DNA of 64,000 nucleotides from the NCBI GenBank assembly GCA_963966185.1, contig CAWZYM010000020.1, forward strand, positions 311,001-375,000. Direction: 5' to 3'. This document shows, in pieces, positions 46,070 to 58,379 of the stretch. The DNA comes from Rhabditoides inermis (lineage: Eukaryota > Nematoda > Chromadorea > Rhabditida > Rhabditidae). Each line of letters opens with the position of its first letter. Position 1 is the first letter of the stretch. The translations under genes and the position numbers were made by a program. The notes beneath the pieces are model-generated. The model saw nothing but the letters and a program-made list of their open reading frames with translations, was not told where the DNA came from and did no database searches.

Positions 46070-49000
46070 CTCTCTGCAAACTAGCCTTGAATGAAGTATA
46101 CTTCCAATTATTGAATCATCAACATAGTTTTTTTTTTAATAATCGTGTGTTGAAATCACCGCCCATGGAGAATCATATCATAGTTGTACGTTGAGAAGGA
46201 CCGAATACGTTATACGTCCCGCCTTCTAGGTCTTGCTGAACGGAGTCGAGGCGGAAGGAGCCACTCTCCGTTGTGCCTTTTCTGGCACGCCGGCTCGAGC
46301 GACTGTGAAGGTGGACGACGCGGCCCTTCTGAACGTCAGCGCGGTGTGTGAATGCATTGATCCATTGATACACGTCTATACATCATATGACGTTGTCCTT
46401 ATTTTCTTCACAAGTGTTTAGGAATACAAGGAGGCGACGCTGCCGCTGTGGGCTTTCTGTCTGCGGAGGCGGCATGAGACAGTGATGCGGTGGATGTCGG
46501 TGCTCCTGCAGCTCTACAATGCTCTTCCGCGCCACCTGCGTGTCATCGACAAGGCTGTGTGTTTTTTTTGTTTTCTTTTACTTGGTTGGTTAGTGTTTTG
46601 TCTCATACGCGCTCGGTACAGAGAAAGAAAAGCGGAGTGACAGAAAAGTGACAGAAATGTCCCCCGTCAGTGGCTCAACAGAGCTCACGAAAACTCAACA
46701 AAGATACATAGCTCAACAAAAAATAACTTGATGGGAATCAGGTCTGATTTACTGTGATGATCTTTGACCCACTGTCAGGGCGAAGAGATTAACCTTCCAA
46801 ATCAAGTGGACAACAGCTTTCGATATAGCTCAACGAAGCACTTTTTTATTCTAGAGGCTTTCTGACGTATTCACTAGATTCAGCATGCCTATTTTGCTGA
46901 TAGGGGTTTTCTGAAGTTCTGTAAGGATAATTATGAGACTGTGTTACAGTGTACCAGCACAAAGTGCTCGATGGAGAGTCTCTAAGGCTCAAATTACTTA
47001 ATATGGACCTTCGTTTTTTTTTAAATGACTCAAAACGAAAGTTGTCCTGTAAAATTATTTACTTTCTCACTTTCGATGAAGTGATGAAGTGATGTCTGAT
47101 AAATTTTTCAGGATGCCAAACGAAAAAAAGTAAAATCCGGGACGAAAACACAAAAACCATGGAGTCTCTTTTAAAAATTGTGCATTACAACCAGCGCGGC
47201 ACCGCAGGAATAGTCACGCGCTAGAATCGGCAAAAGGCGACTGAACGAAAGGTCCCTTAGAATCTTTGCGAGAACAATGTGATGCTGATAGATGTTATCA
47301 GAATGTTAGAAAATGGGTAAGTTTCGATTTTGGTAACGCTAGCTGTTGTAGGAAGCGAGATACGCGCGCGCGCCCCCTGAGGGGCAGGCAATCCCCCGTG
47401 TACACAGGGAGTGCACATTCCGCACTGCCTGTGGATTGCACTGATATCGTTCAGATCGCGTGCGTGCCGTGTTCACAGTAGTGTCGTGGTTAGCGATTGC
47501 GCCCGTTGAGATACATGGCTCGAATTCGGTTCCGGCTGGTGGCAAGCCTTTCGTACTATAAGAATTTACATAGAAATGACATTGGGATTGTAAATTTTCC
47601 TATCAGCATTAACTCTTTTTTTTGTAAAAATTTTACATTTTTGGACTAAACAAGATGGGTGAACAGTTGGATTTCTTTAAAAATGTTTTATGGTTTATGT
47701 TAATGCAAATAGATTTATATGAAATCCAATAAAAGTACATTCATTATCTTTTAAAAAGACTTCCGTAAGAGAAGAGTTTGTGTTACCCAACGTAATGTAA
47801 CAAAAGCTCATGTATTTTATCAATCGAAATAGTAAAAACCTGCCTAAAACCTGCTCCAATAGTTCAACAAGATACATTTACGCTAGTGACGTTTGTTTCA
47901 GACGGCTTTGTCTGGGGCGAGTACAGCTGAGGATGAAGAGACCATGGCTCGGAAGCTCACCAAGACCATCCTCGACATTCGAGAGTGCGAGCAGCAGCTG
48001 CGCCCTCATCTCGGAACTGGAAACGCGGTGAGTGACGTCATGTTATATAGGATACGTTCGCGAAACGCTTGAGCACTTGCCGCATATTTTCACAAAAAAA
48101 TCTCATCGCACTCGGCCGCGCTTTCGTTAAAAAAAACCTCGTTTCTCTTGTTATTTAGTCGTTAGCGCTAATTCTCGTGGAGTCTCTCTCTAGAATAGTT
48201 TGGTCGCCGGTGTGGCCGATATCGATTGTTTATCGATTGTTTTTGATCGCATACAAACACGCATCTCTCTGAACGAGGGTCGAGTAAGGTATCAAATTGA
48301 AGACAATATACCGTCTGAGGAAGAAGTTTTGGACAATTTCGTGACTTCTGAGACACCAACGTATGTAGAATGCTGGTTCAACGTGGCAGGTCACTATAAC
48401 TTTTCTTCGAACGTTGATTATTTGTGTTTTTCAGACATTGGCTGTCATAAACTCGCGTCTGCTGAGCTCGCTGGCAGCGCTCACGTCCAAGAGGGACGGA
48501 CTCACCGATCTCGTGAGTTCAATGGCAGAGTGATGTTGCTATGATGTTGCTACGCAGTTCTCGTGTGAGACCGCCATCAACTACCAAGAAGCGGGATGGG
48601 CGGCTGAGCATCGAGACGAGCTGATCGCAGCTGGCGGCGACTCGCTTGCGCTCACTTCCATCCCGTCGGTCGCTTCCACCCAGGTGAGTGATCGCATGCT
48701 ATCGATCGCACCAAGTGCGCGTTTTCAGTCGATCTCGGAGCTGGCGCACGCGATGCTGCAGAAGACGGGCCGTCGCTGGGTGAGCCTCCGTCTGTTCGGA
48801 GACATGAAGTGCGTGGTTGCGTGTTGTGGGCTGTGCAGTGCAATGAACATGTTTCAGTCGCAAGTTGGCCGCTCTGTTCGCGTGGCGACCGCTCTCGCAC
48901 ATGCTGGCGATCGAATCGCGTGTGAGCGGCGGAGAGGTGCAGGTACGCCAGTCGCTCCGATGGGCGAAAATCGTGCACACGAACGGAAAGGTGGGTCCTT

Positions 49001-49081
49001 GTAAAATACATCTGTACGTTCGAGTGTCGTTAGGTGCGCTACGTGGGAGCGGCGTCCGAGGCGCTGCCGTGCGATCAGTGA
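43338..49081 (+). CDS. Unrecognised 14-exon gene, intact frame to stop
   Basis: Exons in one continuous frame: 43338-43477, 43549-43646, 45194-45233, 45290-45375, 45425-45494, 45884-45997, 46230-46343, 46422-46556, 47902-48027, 48435-48512, 48558-48683, 48729-48808, 48858-48990, 49034-49081 (TGA). This gives about 460 residues; the true start is upstream and not identified. Segments: SQAIFDLKVSIGKVEMKPVT, NQLELECEDQKTRVLRVVFR, VGQTLSFVRYSLRIGEINFI, ATLPLWAFCLRRRHETVMRW, ARKLTKTILDIRECEQQLRP, SISELAHAMLQKTGRRWVSL and a C-terminus VRYVGAASEALPCDQ. The first half looks beta-rich, the second half helical. I recognise no family, membrane span or catalytic motif. Introns 2 (43,647-45,193) and 8 (46,557-47,901) hold repeats. 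All predicted junctions preserve frame, which argues for a live gene. Confidence 0.7.
43896..43960. repeat. (TA)n microsatellite
   Basis: About 32 TA units in the second intron of the plus-strand gene. Confidence 0.95.
43985..44900 (+). mobile_element. SINE plus a following element, both related to 34,255-34,935
   Basis: 43,989-44,365 repeats the SINE (GCTCGCACTTAGCTCAGGC, GTGGCCTAGTGGTAACGGCT, AAAGAGTGGAACTTATTTGCG). 44,460-44,890 repeats the inserted element (AAAGGAACAGTAGCGACTTATTTTTGACTCGG-like start, tRNA-like GTGTGGCTTAATGCGTGTTT ... AGTTCGAGTCC). Here they sit side by side instead of nested. Confidence 0.7.
46600..47560. repeat. Intron with diverged repeats and a tRNA-like sequence
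   Basis: GCTCAAC recurs at 46,673, 46,721 and 46,830, in sequence of the same flavour as 13,720-14,165. At about 47,480-47,540 GTCGTGGTTAGCGATTGCGC and GGCTCGAATTCGG resemble A and B boxes of a SINE. No exon falls between 46,557 and 47,901. Confidence 0.45.
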
Positions 49082-49770
49082 GCAGAGTGAGAGGGGCGAG
49101 AGGCGGAAAGGAGCAGTATGAGGAGCAGGAGGAGGCGGCGGCGGAGGAGATGGAGGAGGAGGAGAGATGAGAGAGAACGGCGGCGTGCGGCGGGTGGGCG
49201 GACCCGCCGTATTGGTACTCGCCGTTTCTTTTTGTCGGTGAGCATCGATTGATTAGTATTAGTATTTATTAGGAGTACGGTAGTTTCGATGTTGTACTGA
49301 TTTTAGTGTACGTGGTTTAGTGGTCGGGAGGAGGAGAAGGAGAGGAAGGAGAGGGTATGCGGGCGGCGTGCGGCGGGAGGGCGGGTCCGCCGTATCCACT
49401 CACCTCATCCACTCTCACCCGTCTCCACTCTCCCATTTCTCCATCCTCGTCTCCCCCATACGTCTCATCTGTCTCTCATCCCATCCCACCCTCCTTCACT
49501 GCGCTCCACTATCTCTCTACGCTATACTCTCAGATATTTTTGTAAGTGATTCGTGTGTTTCTCTGAAGAGAACGTATTTTTGTTCGGTTCGTAATAATAT
49601 CGGTTTCTGGTTCGGGGTTGCCGTGTGTATAATTTGTGTAACCGTTGATGTGTTGTTGATGTGCACGTGGTCATTTGTCATTTGTATACCACGCAATCTC
49701 TGAGAGAATCGGACACCACTGGGATCTAGGATATGAAATAGTGAAAAGTTATGTTTTGGTGTTTTCAGTA
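49082..49770 (+). other. 3' flank of the plus-strand gene
   Basis: A GA/GC-rich stretch carries a repeated GGCGTGCGGCGGG..GGCGG.(A/T)CCGCCGTAT motif at 49,182-49,220 and 49,363-49,395. No supported exon is seen. Poly(A) signal not identified. Confidence 0.45.
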
Positions 49771-50247
49771 ACAAATAACTATAGTCTGATTGGATCCTAT
49801 ATGCCATCCGTGACATTTCACATGTTGTGCAGTTTTGTGCAACACAACATGTATGTCATCAAATATCCAAAACGCTTCCATGAGTAGAAATCGAACCCGT
49901 GGACAGGTCGAGGCGATTGTGCGCTGGCGGCTCACACTACTACTGCGTCATAGAGGCAGTGTTTGAGAGATCGAAGAGAGCGCCCATCGATCTCCACTGG
50001 CCTCTTCAGTGTACAACGATGAGAAATTACGATCAAACATATCTGCGAAATTCAATGACCTCTCAGTATGAGCCTCGATGGCGCAGTGGTAGAGCGCGCC
50101 GCCAGCGCGCGATCGTTGCGAACTGCCCAAGGGTTCGTTTACCTCTCACAAAGCGTTTTGGTTATTTGAAGACATACACGTTGTGTTGCACGAAACTGCA
50201 CAACATGTAAAGTGTCACGGATGGCATATAGGATCTAATCCGACTAT
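49771..50247. repeat. Two tRNA-derived SINEs head to head (palindrome)
   Basis: The right copy has the tRNA-like GCCTCGATGGCGCAGTGGTA ... AAGGGTTCGTTTACC and tail ACGTTGTGTTGCACGAAACTG ... GGATGGCATATAGGATC (50,073-50,247). The left copy is its inverse: GATCC.ATATGCCATCC ... GAAATCGAACCC ... (49,790-49,967). About 105 bp of spacer separates them. Confidence 0.8.
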
Positions 50248-51400
50248 ACCAACAACGTGTTAAGCAACTTTTTTTGAAAATAAAATGATTATTTTTTGAT
50301 AAGCTAAATTGGTCAAATGTCTAAATTGGTCAAATGTCAAAGGTTAAGCTTTTATGAGCGAAAATATGATTGCCTTTGTAAAAAATAAATTCTTATAAAT
50401 ATATGGAAGTTTGATAGCAGTCTCTAATTTCCATTATTCAAAGCTTGAAGTTGTCTATAACAAAAGAAAAATTATACGAGAAAAGTCGAAGGGTACGCCT
50501 TTTTTGCTACAGCCTTTTGAAAATGACCCACTCATGGTGGTCCATCGCAAATGAACCATAAGCAGATAAGAACCATACAAAAACTGAATAGTTTCGAAAA
50601 TAATTTAAAGCATACTTTGCGTTCACAATGTTGTTGTAGCACCAAATCCTAAAAAGTTATGAGCATTTCGCATTTCAATTTAAAAAAAAATTAAAAAATT
50701 CTTTTTTTGGACGTGGTGAGTATCCAGCCTTCAATAGCAACTTATTTTAGTTAGTTCATGAAAATGTAACCTCTAACAAGTGTAAAACGCTTTTGTTTCA
50801 AAAATCGAAGGGTACATCTTATGTCTTATGAGATATCGGCCTTTGAATGTTGCAGACTCGCGAACATGACTGCTAATACCGAATCATACAAACACTATAG
50901 TAATACTTTTGTGCGATGTTTATCGGATACTTATCATTTAAAAAGTTCAGAACAAACTTGTTTTTAATAAACAAATGTTTTTTCTATGAAAGCATTGTAT
51001 GACAATTTCAACGATCTTTTTGATGACAGTGACTATATCGTGTTCGCGATGAAATGATTTGAATTTGAATAAAACGATTCACATATAAAAATTGAATAAC
51101 TTGTTTCCCATAAACAAATACAAATATACGGGAAAAAATGAGACGCAGAGATAATTTATCTATAGTCGCTACATATTTCATAGAAAAAAACATTTTTTTG
51201 ATTATTTAAAACAAGTTTGTTTTGAACGGGTGGCGCAAGGACATACGACATCAAACAGGCGAGGTGAGGTGAGGAATTGATCGTATTTCACTCTACTGAC
51301 CCGCTTCATAGATTTGATTCAAATGAAAAACATTAAGTGAAAACGGTAATAGCTAATAGCGCTAGTATGTAAATGTGTAGGTATTGTATTGTTACAAATC

Positions 51401-51402
<2 letters not shown>
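50248..51402. other. AT-rich non-coding stretch
   Basis: More than 1 kb of AT-rich sequence with A and T homopolymers and no exon, RNA gene or clear repeat that I can support. Confidence 0.5.

Positions 51403-51461
<59 letters not shown>
51403..51461. repeat. (TA)n microsatellite
   Basis: About 29 TA units immediately outside the left arm of the large palindrome. Confidence 0.95.
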
Positions 51462-51465
<4 letters not shown>

Positions 51466-52239
51466 TTTAACTTTTCTGAAGTTTTCGAACAGTCTGAACA
51501 CATCCTGCGCAGTGGCTAAATCCAAAAAAATTGGTACCAGATATGGTATACGGTACCCCAAATTTGCATAATGGCCCAAACTCAACCAAACTTCGATACT
51601 GTCATTTTACTCCTCACATGATTAGAAACAAGTTTATAATTGAACATTTCTGTATAATTTCAATGATTGAAAAATTATAGTCACGATACCGAAAATTTTC
51701 TATTTTTCCAGATATTTTATTTTTTTGAAAATTTAACCGAAGTCAGCCCAGTCCAAATGAAAGCAACGTTATATTGAGCAGATTGTTATGGTCATTTTCA
51801 GCTATAAAAATCTAAAATCGAAAGACACCTTTTTTTGGGAACAGCCGCTCAAAGTTGGTACACTCCGACATTTCTAGTCAACAAAATTTTAACTGCAAAG
51901 CATTTATTAACAAAAATTGCGAAAAGGCACACCAATCGGGCTCTTGCATTCATCCCCATTTGGGTATTTGCCTTGCGGACAATTAGGGGCGGCGCGCAGC
52001 GGCGCCCGTTTGTTTTGAGCTGTGACGCGCGCAACACGCCACTCCCAAGGCACACACGATTTCTCTATTCTAATACAATATACTTAATTAGTGTGCGTTA
52101 TTTGTTAGAATATCACTTTGTAAGACCTATGAGTATGATTCGTGAAACCAATATCGGTTGCGGCATCCAAAAACCGCCCTCTCTTGCTCTCTCCCGCTTT
52201 GCCACTAAACGTGTTTACGACGGCGGCGGCGGCGGCGAC

Positions 52240-52500
52240 GACGGTGTGCATCACGTAAGCTCCGCCCACTGCACTTTGCGCTCATTGGTCGCTCGGCTCT
52301 CTTGCGTGCGCACTCTGATTGGCTGAGCGCATGCCTTCGTTCACCCACTCTCGTGTCGGCTCGCCGTCCAGGCCACCGCCCCAGTTTTGGCGCGAAAACT
52401 GTGGGGGGAGGGGAGTGTGCGGAGCGGAGTGAGTGGGTAAGAGAGAGAGACGCGAAATAGCGCGTGTCAATGAGAGACTGGCATTGGCAGGCGCACGAGC
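52240..52500. other. GC-rich island inside the palindrome
   Basis: A GGCGGCGGCGGCGGCGACGA run at 52,223 and CGC-rich sequence to 52,500 contrast with the AT-rich surroundings. I see no exon structure; it may be captured host promoter-like DNA. Confidence 0.3.
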
Positions 52501-52604
52501 GATTCGACAAAGCAGTGCGTTTCCATATTCAGGATACGTTTTCTAAAGTTTCGAATATGTATACATAACATGTTCGGCACATCAACCTGAAAAACAATTT
52601 CTTC

Positions 52605-53008
52605 GAAATTTGAGAAAAGGACATCCATTCTCTTTCGAAAAGTACACGAGTAAAGAGGAGTGGTTTGTTTTGATCTAATTCAACAAAAGCACATGCATAA
52701 AATCTCTTCGCAGCTGACTAAAATTTCAAAACTAACCTGCTCTTTCTGATCGATGAAAAATATAGTATGCACTATAATCGTGTCATACATTTTGTTGCAA
52801 GTTACTTGTTGGGATTAACAGTATCCTGAATACCTGAACTCAACATGCTAACAAGAAAACAATTAGAGTTTTAAAACATCGTTCGAAAGAGCAGGTTTGT
52901 TTTGAAATTTTAGTCAGCTGCGAAGAGATTTTATGCATGTGCTTTTGTTGAATTAGATCAAAACAAACCACTCCTCTTTACTCGTGTACTTTTCGAAAGA
53001 GAATACTC
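52605..53008. mobile_element. Nested palindromic MITE
   Basis: The left arm (TTCTCTTTCGAAAAGTACACGA ... CAGCTGACTAAAATTTCAAAAC) and right arm (GTTTTGAAATTTTAGTCAGC ... ACTCGTGTACTTTTCGAAAGAGAA) are near-perfect inverted repeats of about 125 bp around ~150 bp. A diverged arm is at 41,585-41,705 (GAGAGAGCAGGTTTGTG, GCGCTTTTGTTGAATTGAA). Confidence 0.8.
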
Positions 53009-53219
53009 ATACAAACAAACATTGAACCAACATTGATGTTGGTAATCGATAGATATTTGATATCCATCGATAATCGAATGCGCAGCAACTAATAAGGACC
53101 AGCTTGCGTTGTTTTGCTTGCGGTATCCTCAGCACAAAAGCACAAACCAACCTCTTTCACTTTGATCTGTCCGTAGATGTAGAATCAGAAATAATAGGGA
53201 TGTGAACGACTCCGATCTC

Positions 53220-53221
<2 letters not shown>

Positions 53222-53263
<42 letters not shown>

Positions 53264-53264
53264 T
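53222..53264. repeat. (CT)n microsatellite
   Basis: About 20 CT units in the centre of the large palindrome. The open sequence that follows (53,266-53,770) has no recognisable domain. Confidence 0.9.
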
Positions 53265-55199
53265 CTTGCGCGCTCTCTCAGGATCCTTTAATTCCAAGCA
53301 AGTCTCATTCTGCAGTCATCTCATCAGATGCGAAAAAATACAACATTTTCTTCTTATGGAGTCCAAGATGATGGTTTACCGAGATGAAATAAACAAGATT
53401 GGAATCATCACCTACATATGTATAACAACAATACTTTTGAAAAAAAGTAGATTTACTTCGCTCACTTCCTCGTATCAAGTAATCAAGTTTGCCTTTGGCG
53501 ATCAGCCTGCTTCGGCCTTGGCTGAAGCGCCTGTCGCGCAAAGAACTAAGGATACCGGAGTACGTAAGTACGAAAAAACCAAATCTTTTCTACTTCACTC
53601 CTCTCAGGACTATGGAATATGTATATGTGGACCTCGAAACAACAGCCAAATCATGGTCACTGCGACCAAGTCAGGAGTTGATAATAGATTTTCAGCCGAA
53701 GACTGTCGTAGATAAGTATCCGTCCGTGAGAAACGCTGAGCCTGCACGGAGTAGGCTACACGGATTTTAGAATCACTGTTGACATTAAGTGGAGTGGTTA
53801 TAGGAATTCGTTTCCTGTGGTCAGTTGAATCTCACATTAATGGACAAGCTGGTCCTTAGTTGCCGCGCATTCGATTATCGATGGATATCAAATATCTATC
53901 GATTAACAACATCAATTTTGGTTCGTATGAGTATTGTCCGCAAGGCAAATACCCAAATGGGAATGAATGCAAGAGCCCGATTGGTGTATCTGCAATCATC
54001 GCAAAACGTTAACGATTTTATGTTCTTATGAGTGATTTACTTTACTACGAGTAATTATCGTGTTAGAGATAACGTATAAACATTCGAATAGTTTTGATTT
54101 CAAGATGCCCCGCAATTTTTGTTGGTAAATGCTTTGCAGTTAAATTTTGTTGACTAGAAATGTCGGAGTGTACCAACTTTGAGCGGCTGTTCCCAAAAAA
54201 GGTGTTTCTCGATTTTAGATTTCAATAGCTGGAAATGACCGTAATAATCTGCCTTAATATAACGTTGCTTTCATTTGGACTGAGCGAACTTCGGTTAAAT
54301 TTTCAAAAAATAAAATATTTGGAAAAATAGAAATTTTTTCGGTATCGTGACTATAATTTTTAAATCATTGAAATTATACAGAAATGTTCTATTATAAACT
54401 TGTTTCTAATCATGTAATGAGTAAAATGACACGTTTAGATCGAAGTTTGGTTGAGTTTAGGCCATTATGCAAATTTGGGGTACCGTATACCATATCTGGT
54501 ACCAAGTTTTTTTTTTTGGATTTAGCCACTGCGCAGGATGTGTTCGAAATTTTCGAAAACCTCAGGAAAATTAATCTCATCAAAATCCGTGATTATGATC
54601 TTTCTAGTTCATCGCTAGAGTTTGCTTTTACAGAGACCGTACCGTGTGATATATAAATAAATACGTTGAAAATATGCACAATCGGCGAAAAGTAGGCGTG
54701 GTTTGCAAGCCGCATCGCGCGCAGCCGACCGGCCGTTCGTTTTTATTCAAACAACCGGCAGCAGCAAATGAGATCTTTTTGGCGTTTATTTCGTAAGTAT
54801 TTATTGTTTGACTCTACAATTTATCCATCTTCTCTTTTTGGGTCTTACTTCGGAGACCGCATCGAAAAGATCCTGAAAGCAATCGCAACAACATCGACAA
54901 TCTCCCATGTTTAGAGGATTCGACCAGGTAATTGTTTTGTTACTACTTCTGTAATAGTACATTGTTAATCATGATCAACCTTGTGTTGTTGCAGAAGTAC
55001 AAGTTCTTGTTCGAGAAGTACAAATTCTTCAACGAGTAACCCGAGCGGGAGCTGACCACCACGGCCGAGGTGAACGGAGGCATCATCCGTGAGTAGATCA
55101 TTGTGTGAGATAATTAAATTTGTCATGTAACACATATTCATGTCAATGTTATACCATTTTATTTTTAGAAATCTGCAATTCGCCATCGCTGTTCGCAAG

Positions 55200-58100
55200 G
55201 GGTGTTGGTAAAAGCCGGACCGGACCGGACCCGGACCGGACCGGACCGCATGGTAAAAGCCGGACCGGACCGAAATCACCGGACCGGCAATAATTTCGCT
55301 TTTTCACCTCAAACATTGTTCTTAAACATTATTATTACATTCTTTTCACTCATTCTACTCCACACAACAGTTCTTTATCAAGTTTAATCCTTGTCCGGTG
55401 AATCTCACTGTTTCCGGACGAGCCGGACCGATTTGAATCGAGCCGGACCGAGCCGGACAGAGCCGGATCGGCAGATTTTATCACTAATAGGTGATGAATG
55501 GTAGAATTCCAAGTCCCCTTGACTATATCACAACATTGTAACAGCCAACACGCTTCATAATTACTCTATATGCGACACATATACATATCTCTCCGTCCGG
55601 TGATTTCATGTCTACCGGACCGAGGCGAACTGAGCCGGACCGAGCCGGACCGGCTGATCTTATCACTAATAGGTGATAAATGATGTGTTTTCGAGTTCCC
55701 TGAACTAGAATATAACATTTTAATAGTCGATACGTTTCAGATTGTATGCATAGATCATATGTTCCTCTCCGTCCGGTGATTTCATGTCTACCGGACCGAG
55801 GCGAACTGAGCCGGACCGAGCCGGACCGGCTGATCTTATCACTAATAGGTGATAAATGATGCGCTTTCGATTTCCCTGAACCAGAATATAGCATTTCAAT
55901 AGTCGATACGTTTCAGATTGTATGCATAGATGACACATATCACATATCTCTCCGTCCGGTGATTTCATGTCTACCGGACCGAGGCGAACTGTGCCGACCG
56001 AGCCGGACCGGCTGATCTTATCACTAATATGTGATAAATGATGCGCTTTCGAGTTCCCTGAACTAGAATATAACATTTTAATAGTCGATACGTTTCAGAT
56101 TGTATGCATAGATCATATGTTTCTCTCCGTCCGGTGATTTAACATCTACCGGACCGAGGCGAACTGAGCCGGACCGAGCCGGACCGGCTGATCTTATTAC
56201 TAATATGTGATAAATGATGCGCTTTCGAGTTCCCTGAACTAGAATATAACATTTTAATAGTCGATACGTTTCAGATTGTATGCATAGATGACACATATCT
56301 CTCCGTCCGGTGATTTCATGTCTACCGGACCGAGGCGAACTGTGCCGACCGAGCCGGACCGGCTGATCTTATCACTAATATGTGATAAATGATGCGCTTT
56401 CGAGTTCCCTGAACTAGAATATAACATTTTAATAGTCGATACGTTTCAGATTGTATGCATAGATCATATGTTTCTCTCCGTCCGGTGATTTCATGTCTAC
56501 CGGACCGAGGCGAACTGAGCCGGACCGAGCCGGACCGGCTGATCTTATCACTAATATGTGATAAATGATGCGCTTTCGAGTTCCCTGAAACAGAATATAA
56601 CATTTCAATAGTCGATACGTTTCAGGTGCTGGACCGGCTGATCGCGGCAGGATTTCGAGAATCCATATTTGAATGTTATTCCAAGGCGCATGCGGGTACG
56701 TTTTCATACACGCTTCAATTCCGATGGTGTGAAGGGAAAATACAACAACAAATGTGTTACTTCAGCTGGGTGATGGCGGCTCAGATGTGACCCTGATTGG
56801 AGTGACGGTGCACAGCAGCAGCGGACGCGGACACATCACCATGGTTATCCCTACCGGCTGCTCATTTCTCCACTACAATGGACTTCTGCGAGTTCCACAT
56901 CGCGTCCTCCCCCGTGGGGACACAGACGCGCTTCCAACGGAAACTATCACCACATTGTATTATGCCGCCACATCGTTTCTTGTTTAGTGTACCGGCTTAC
57001 TCGCACGTGCCTTTTCAAAGAATATATTTCACATCTGTGCCTTTATGAAATTGTATAGTTCTGTACATTACATTGACTTTTTTAAGATTACTTTTCATTT
57101 CAACTTTCTGCACAATCTTCTTATGTTGTTGTTCTTACATGTACATCGTTCGTTAATATCTTACAACTTGTCATTGTGACATATATGAGATTGTTTTTAT
57201 TGTTCTATCCAAATCTTGAGGATATTTTCCATAAATATTTTATCAATGATATAATAATAATAGGTCCTGCTCGAAAAAAAATGTAGTCTAGTGAACTTTA
57301 TAACCTATTAGTGAAACGTATCGACTATTGAAATGCTATATTCTGGTTCAGGGAAATCGAAAGCGCATCATTTATCACCTATTAGTGATAAGATCAGCCG
57401 GTCCGGCTCGGTCCGGCTCAGTTCGCCTCGGTCCGGTAGACATGAAATCACCGGACGGAGAGGAACATATGATCTATGCATACAATCTGAAACGTATCGA
57501 CTATTAAAATGTTATATTCTAGTTCAGGGAACTCGAAAACACATCATTTATCACCTATTAGTGATAAGATCAGCCGGTCCGGCTCGGTCCGGCTCAGTTC
57601 GCCTCGGTCCGGTAGACATGAAATCACCGGACGGAGAGATATGTATATGTGTCGCATATAGAGTAATTATGAAGCGTGTGGGCTGTTACAATGTTGTAAT
57701 CTAGTCAAGGGGACTTGGAATTCTACCATTCATCACCTATCAGTGATAAAATCTTCCGGTTCGGCTCTATCCAGGTCGGTCCGGCTCGGTCCGGTGAGTA
57801 TGAAATCACCGGACGGAGAGATATGTGTCATCTATGCATACAATCTGAAACGTATCGACTATTAAAATGTTATATTCTAGTTCAGGGAACTCGAAAGCGC
57901 ATCATTTATCACATATTAGTAATAAGATCAGCCGGTCCGGCTCGGTCCGGCACAGTTCGCCTCGGTCCGGTAGACATGAAATCACCGGACGGAGAGATAT
58001 GTGTCGCATATAGAGTAATTATGAAGCGTGTTGGCTGTTACAATGTTGTGATATAGTCAAGTGGACTTGGAATTCTACCATTCATCACCTATCAGTGATA

Positions 58101-58379
58101 AAATCTGCCGATCCGGCTCTGTCCGGCTCGGTCCGGTTCTATTCAAATTGGTCCGGCTCGTCCGGAAACAATGGGATTCACCAGGCAAGGATGAAACTTG
58201 ATAAAGGAACGTTGTATGGAGTAGAATGAGTAGAAACAATGCAATAATAACGTTTTAATACAATGACAGAAGTGAAAATGTGAAATTAATGCCGGTCCGG
58301 TGATTTCGGTCCGGTCCGGCTTTTACCATGCGGTCCGGTCCGGTCCGGGTCCGGTCCGGTCCGGCTTTTACCAACACCC
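55200..58379. mobile_element. Foldback-type DNA transposon, 3,180 bp, inside a CNOT1 exon
   Basis: The ends are GGGTGTTGGTAAAAGCCGG and its exact complement, followed inward by repeated CGGACCGGAC. The left arm (to ~56,625) has six units of about 177 bp, each with CTCCGTCCGGTGATTTCATG, GGACCGAGCCGGACCGGCTG and a TAGTCGATACGTTTCAG end. The right arm (from ~57,310) has four such units in inverse orientation. A single-copy loop of about 680 bp separates the arms. Long arms of internal repeats and a 9-bp target duplication fit Foldback/Mutator-like elements. I see no transposase, so it is probably non-autonomous. Confidence 0.9.
56627..57000 (+). other. Single-copy loop sequence with exon-like open frames
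   Basis: 56,630-56,697 reads VLDRLIAAGFRESIFECYSK and ends at a GTACGT donor. After TTACTTCAG a second open stretch reads LGDGGSDVTLIGVTVHSSS ... to a stop near 56,984. The two are not in one frame if the obvious splice is used. I recognise no domain. It may be a captured host gene fragment or a remnant of the element's own gene. Confidence 0.4.

Larger units (their letters stand above)
51466..54575. repeat. Large inverted repeat (arms about 500-640 bp, ~2-kb centre)
   Basis: The left arm, about 51,480-51,985 (CACATCCTGCGCAGTGGCTA, CAGATATGGTATACGGTACC, ACTCCGACATTTCTAGTCAAC, AATCGGGCTCTTGCATTC), is mirrored by about 53,935-54,565 in reverse complement. The inner end of the right arm overlaps the dispersed repeat also seen at 14,280-14,570. 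No transposase is visible in the centre. Confidence 0.8.

Noticed and set aside
53266..53770. Open frames with SYQVIKFAFGDQPASALAEA and VYVDLETTAKSW
   Set aside because: No consistent splice model, no family I recognise, and the 3' part overlaps a dispersed repeat.
55590..58000. CRISPR-like array of regularly spaced repeats
   Set aside because: Units are about 177 bp, in eukaryotic DNA, in two inverted blocks with transposon ends; spacers are not unique.
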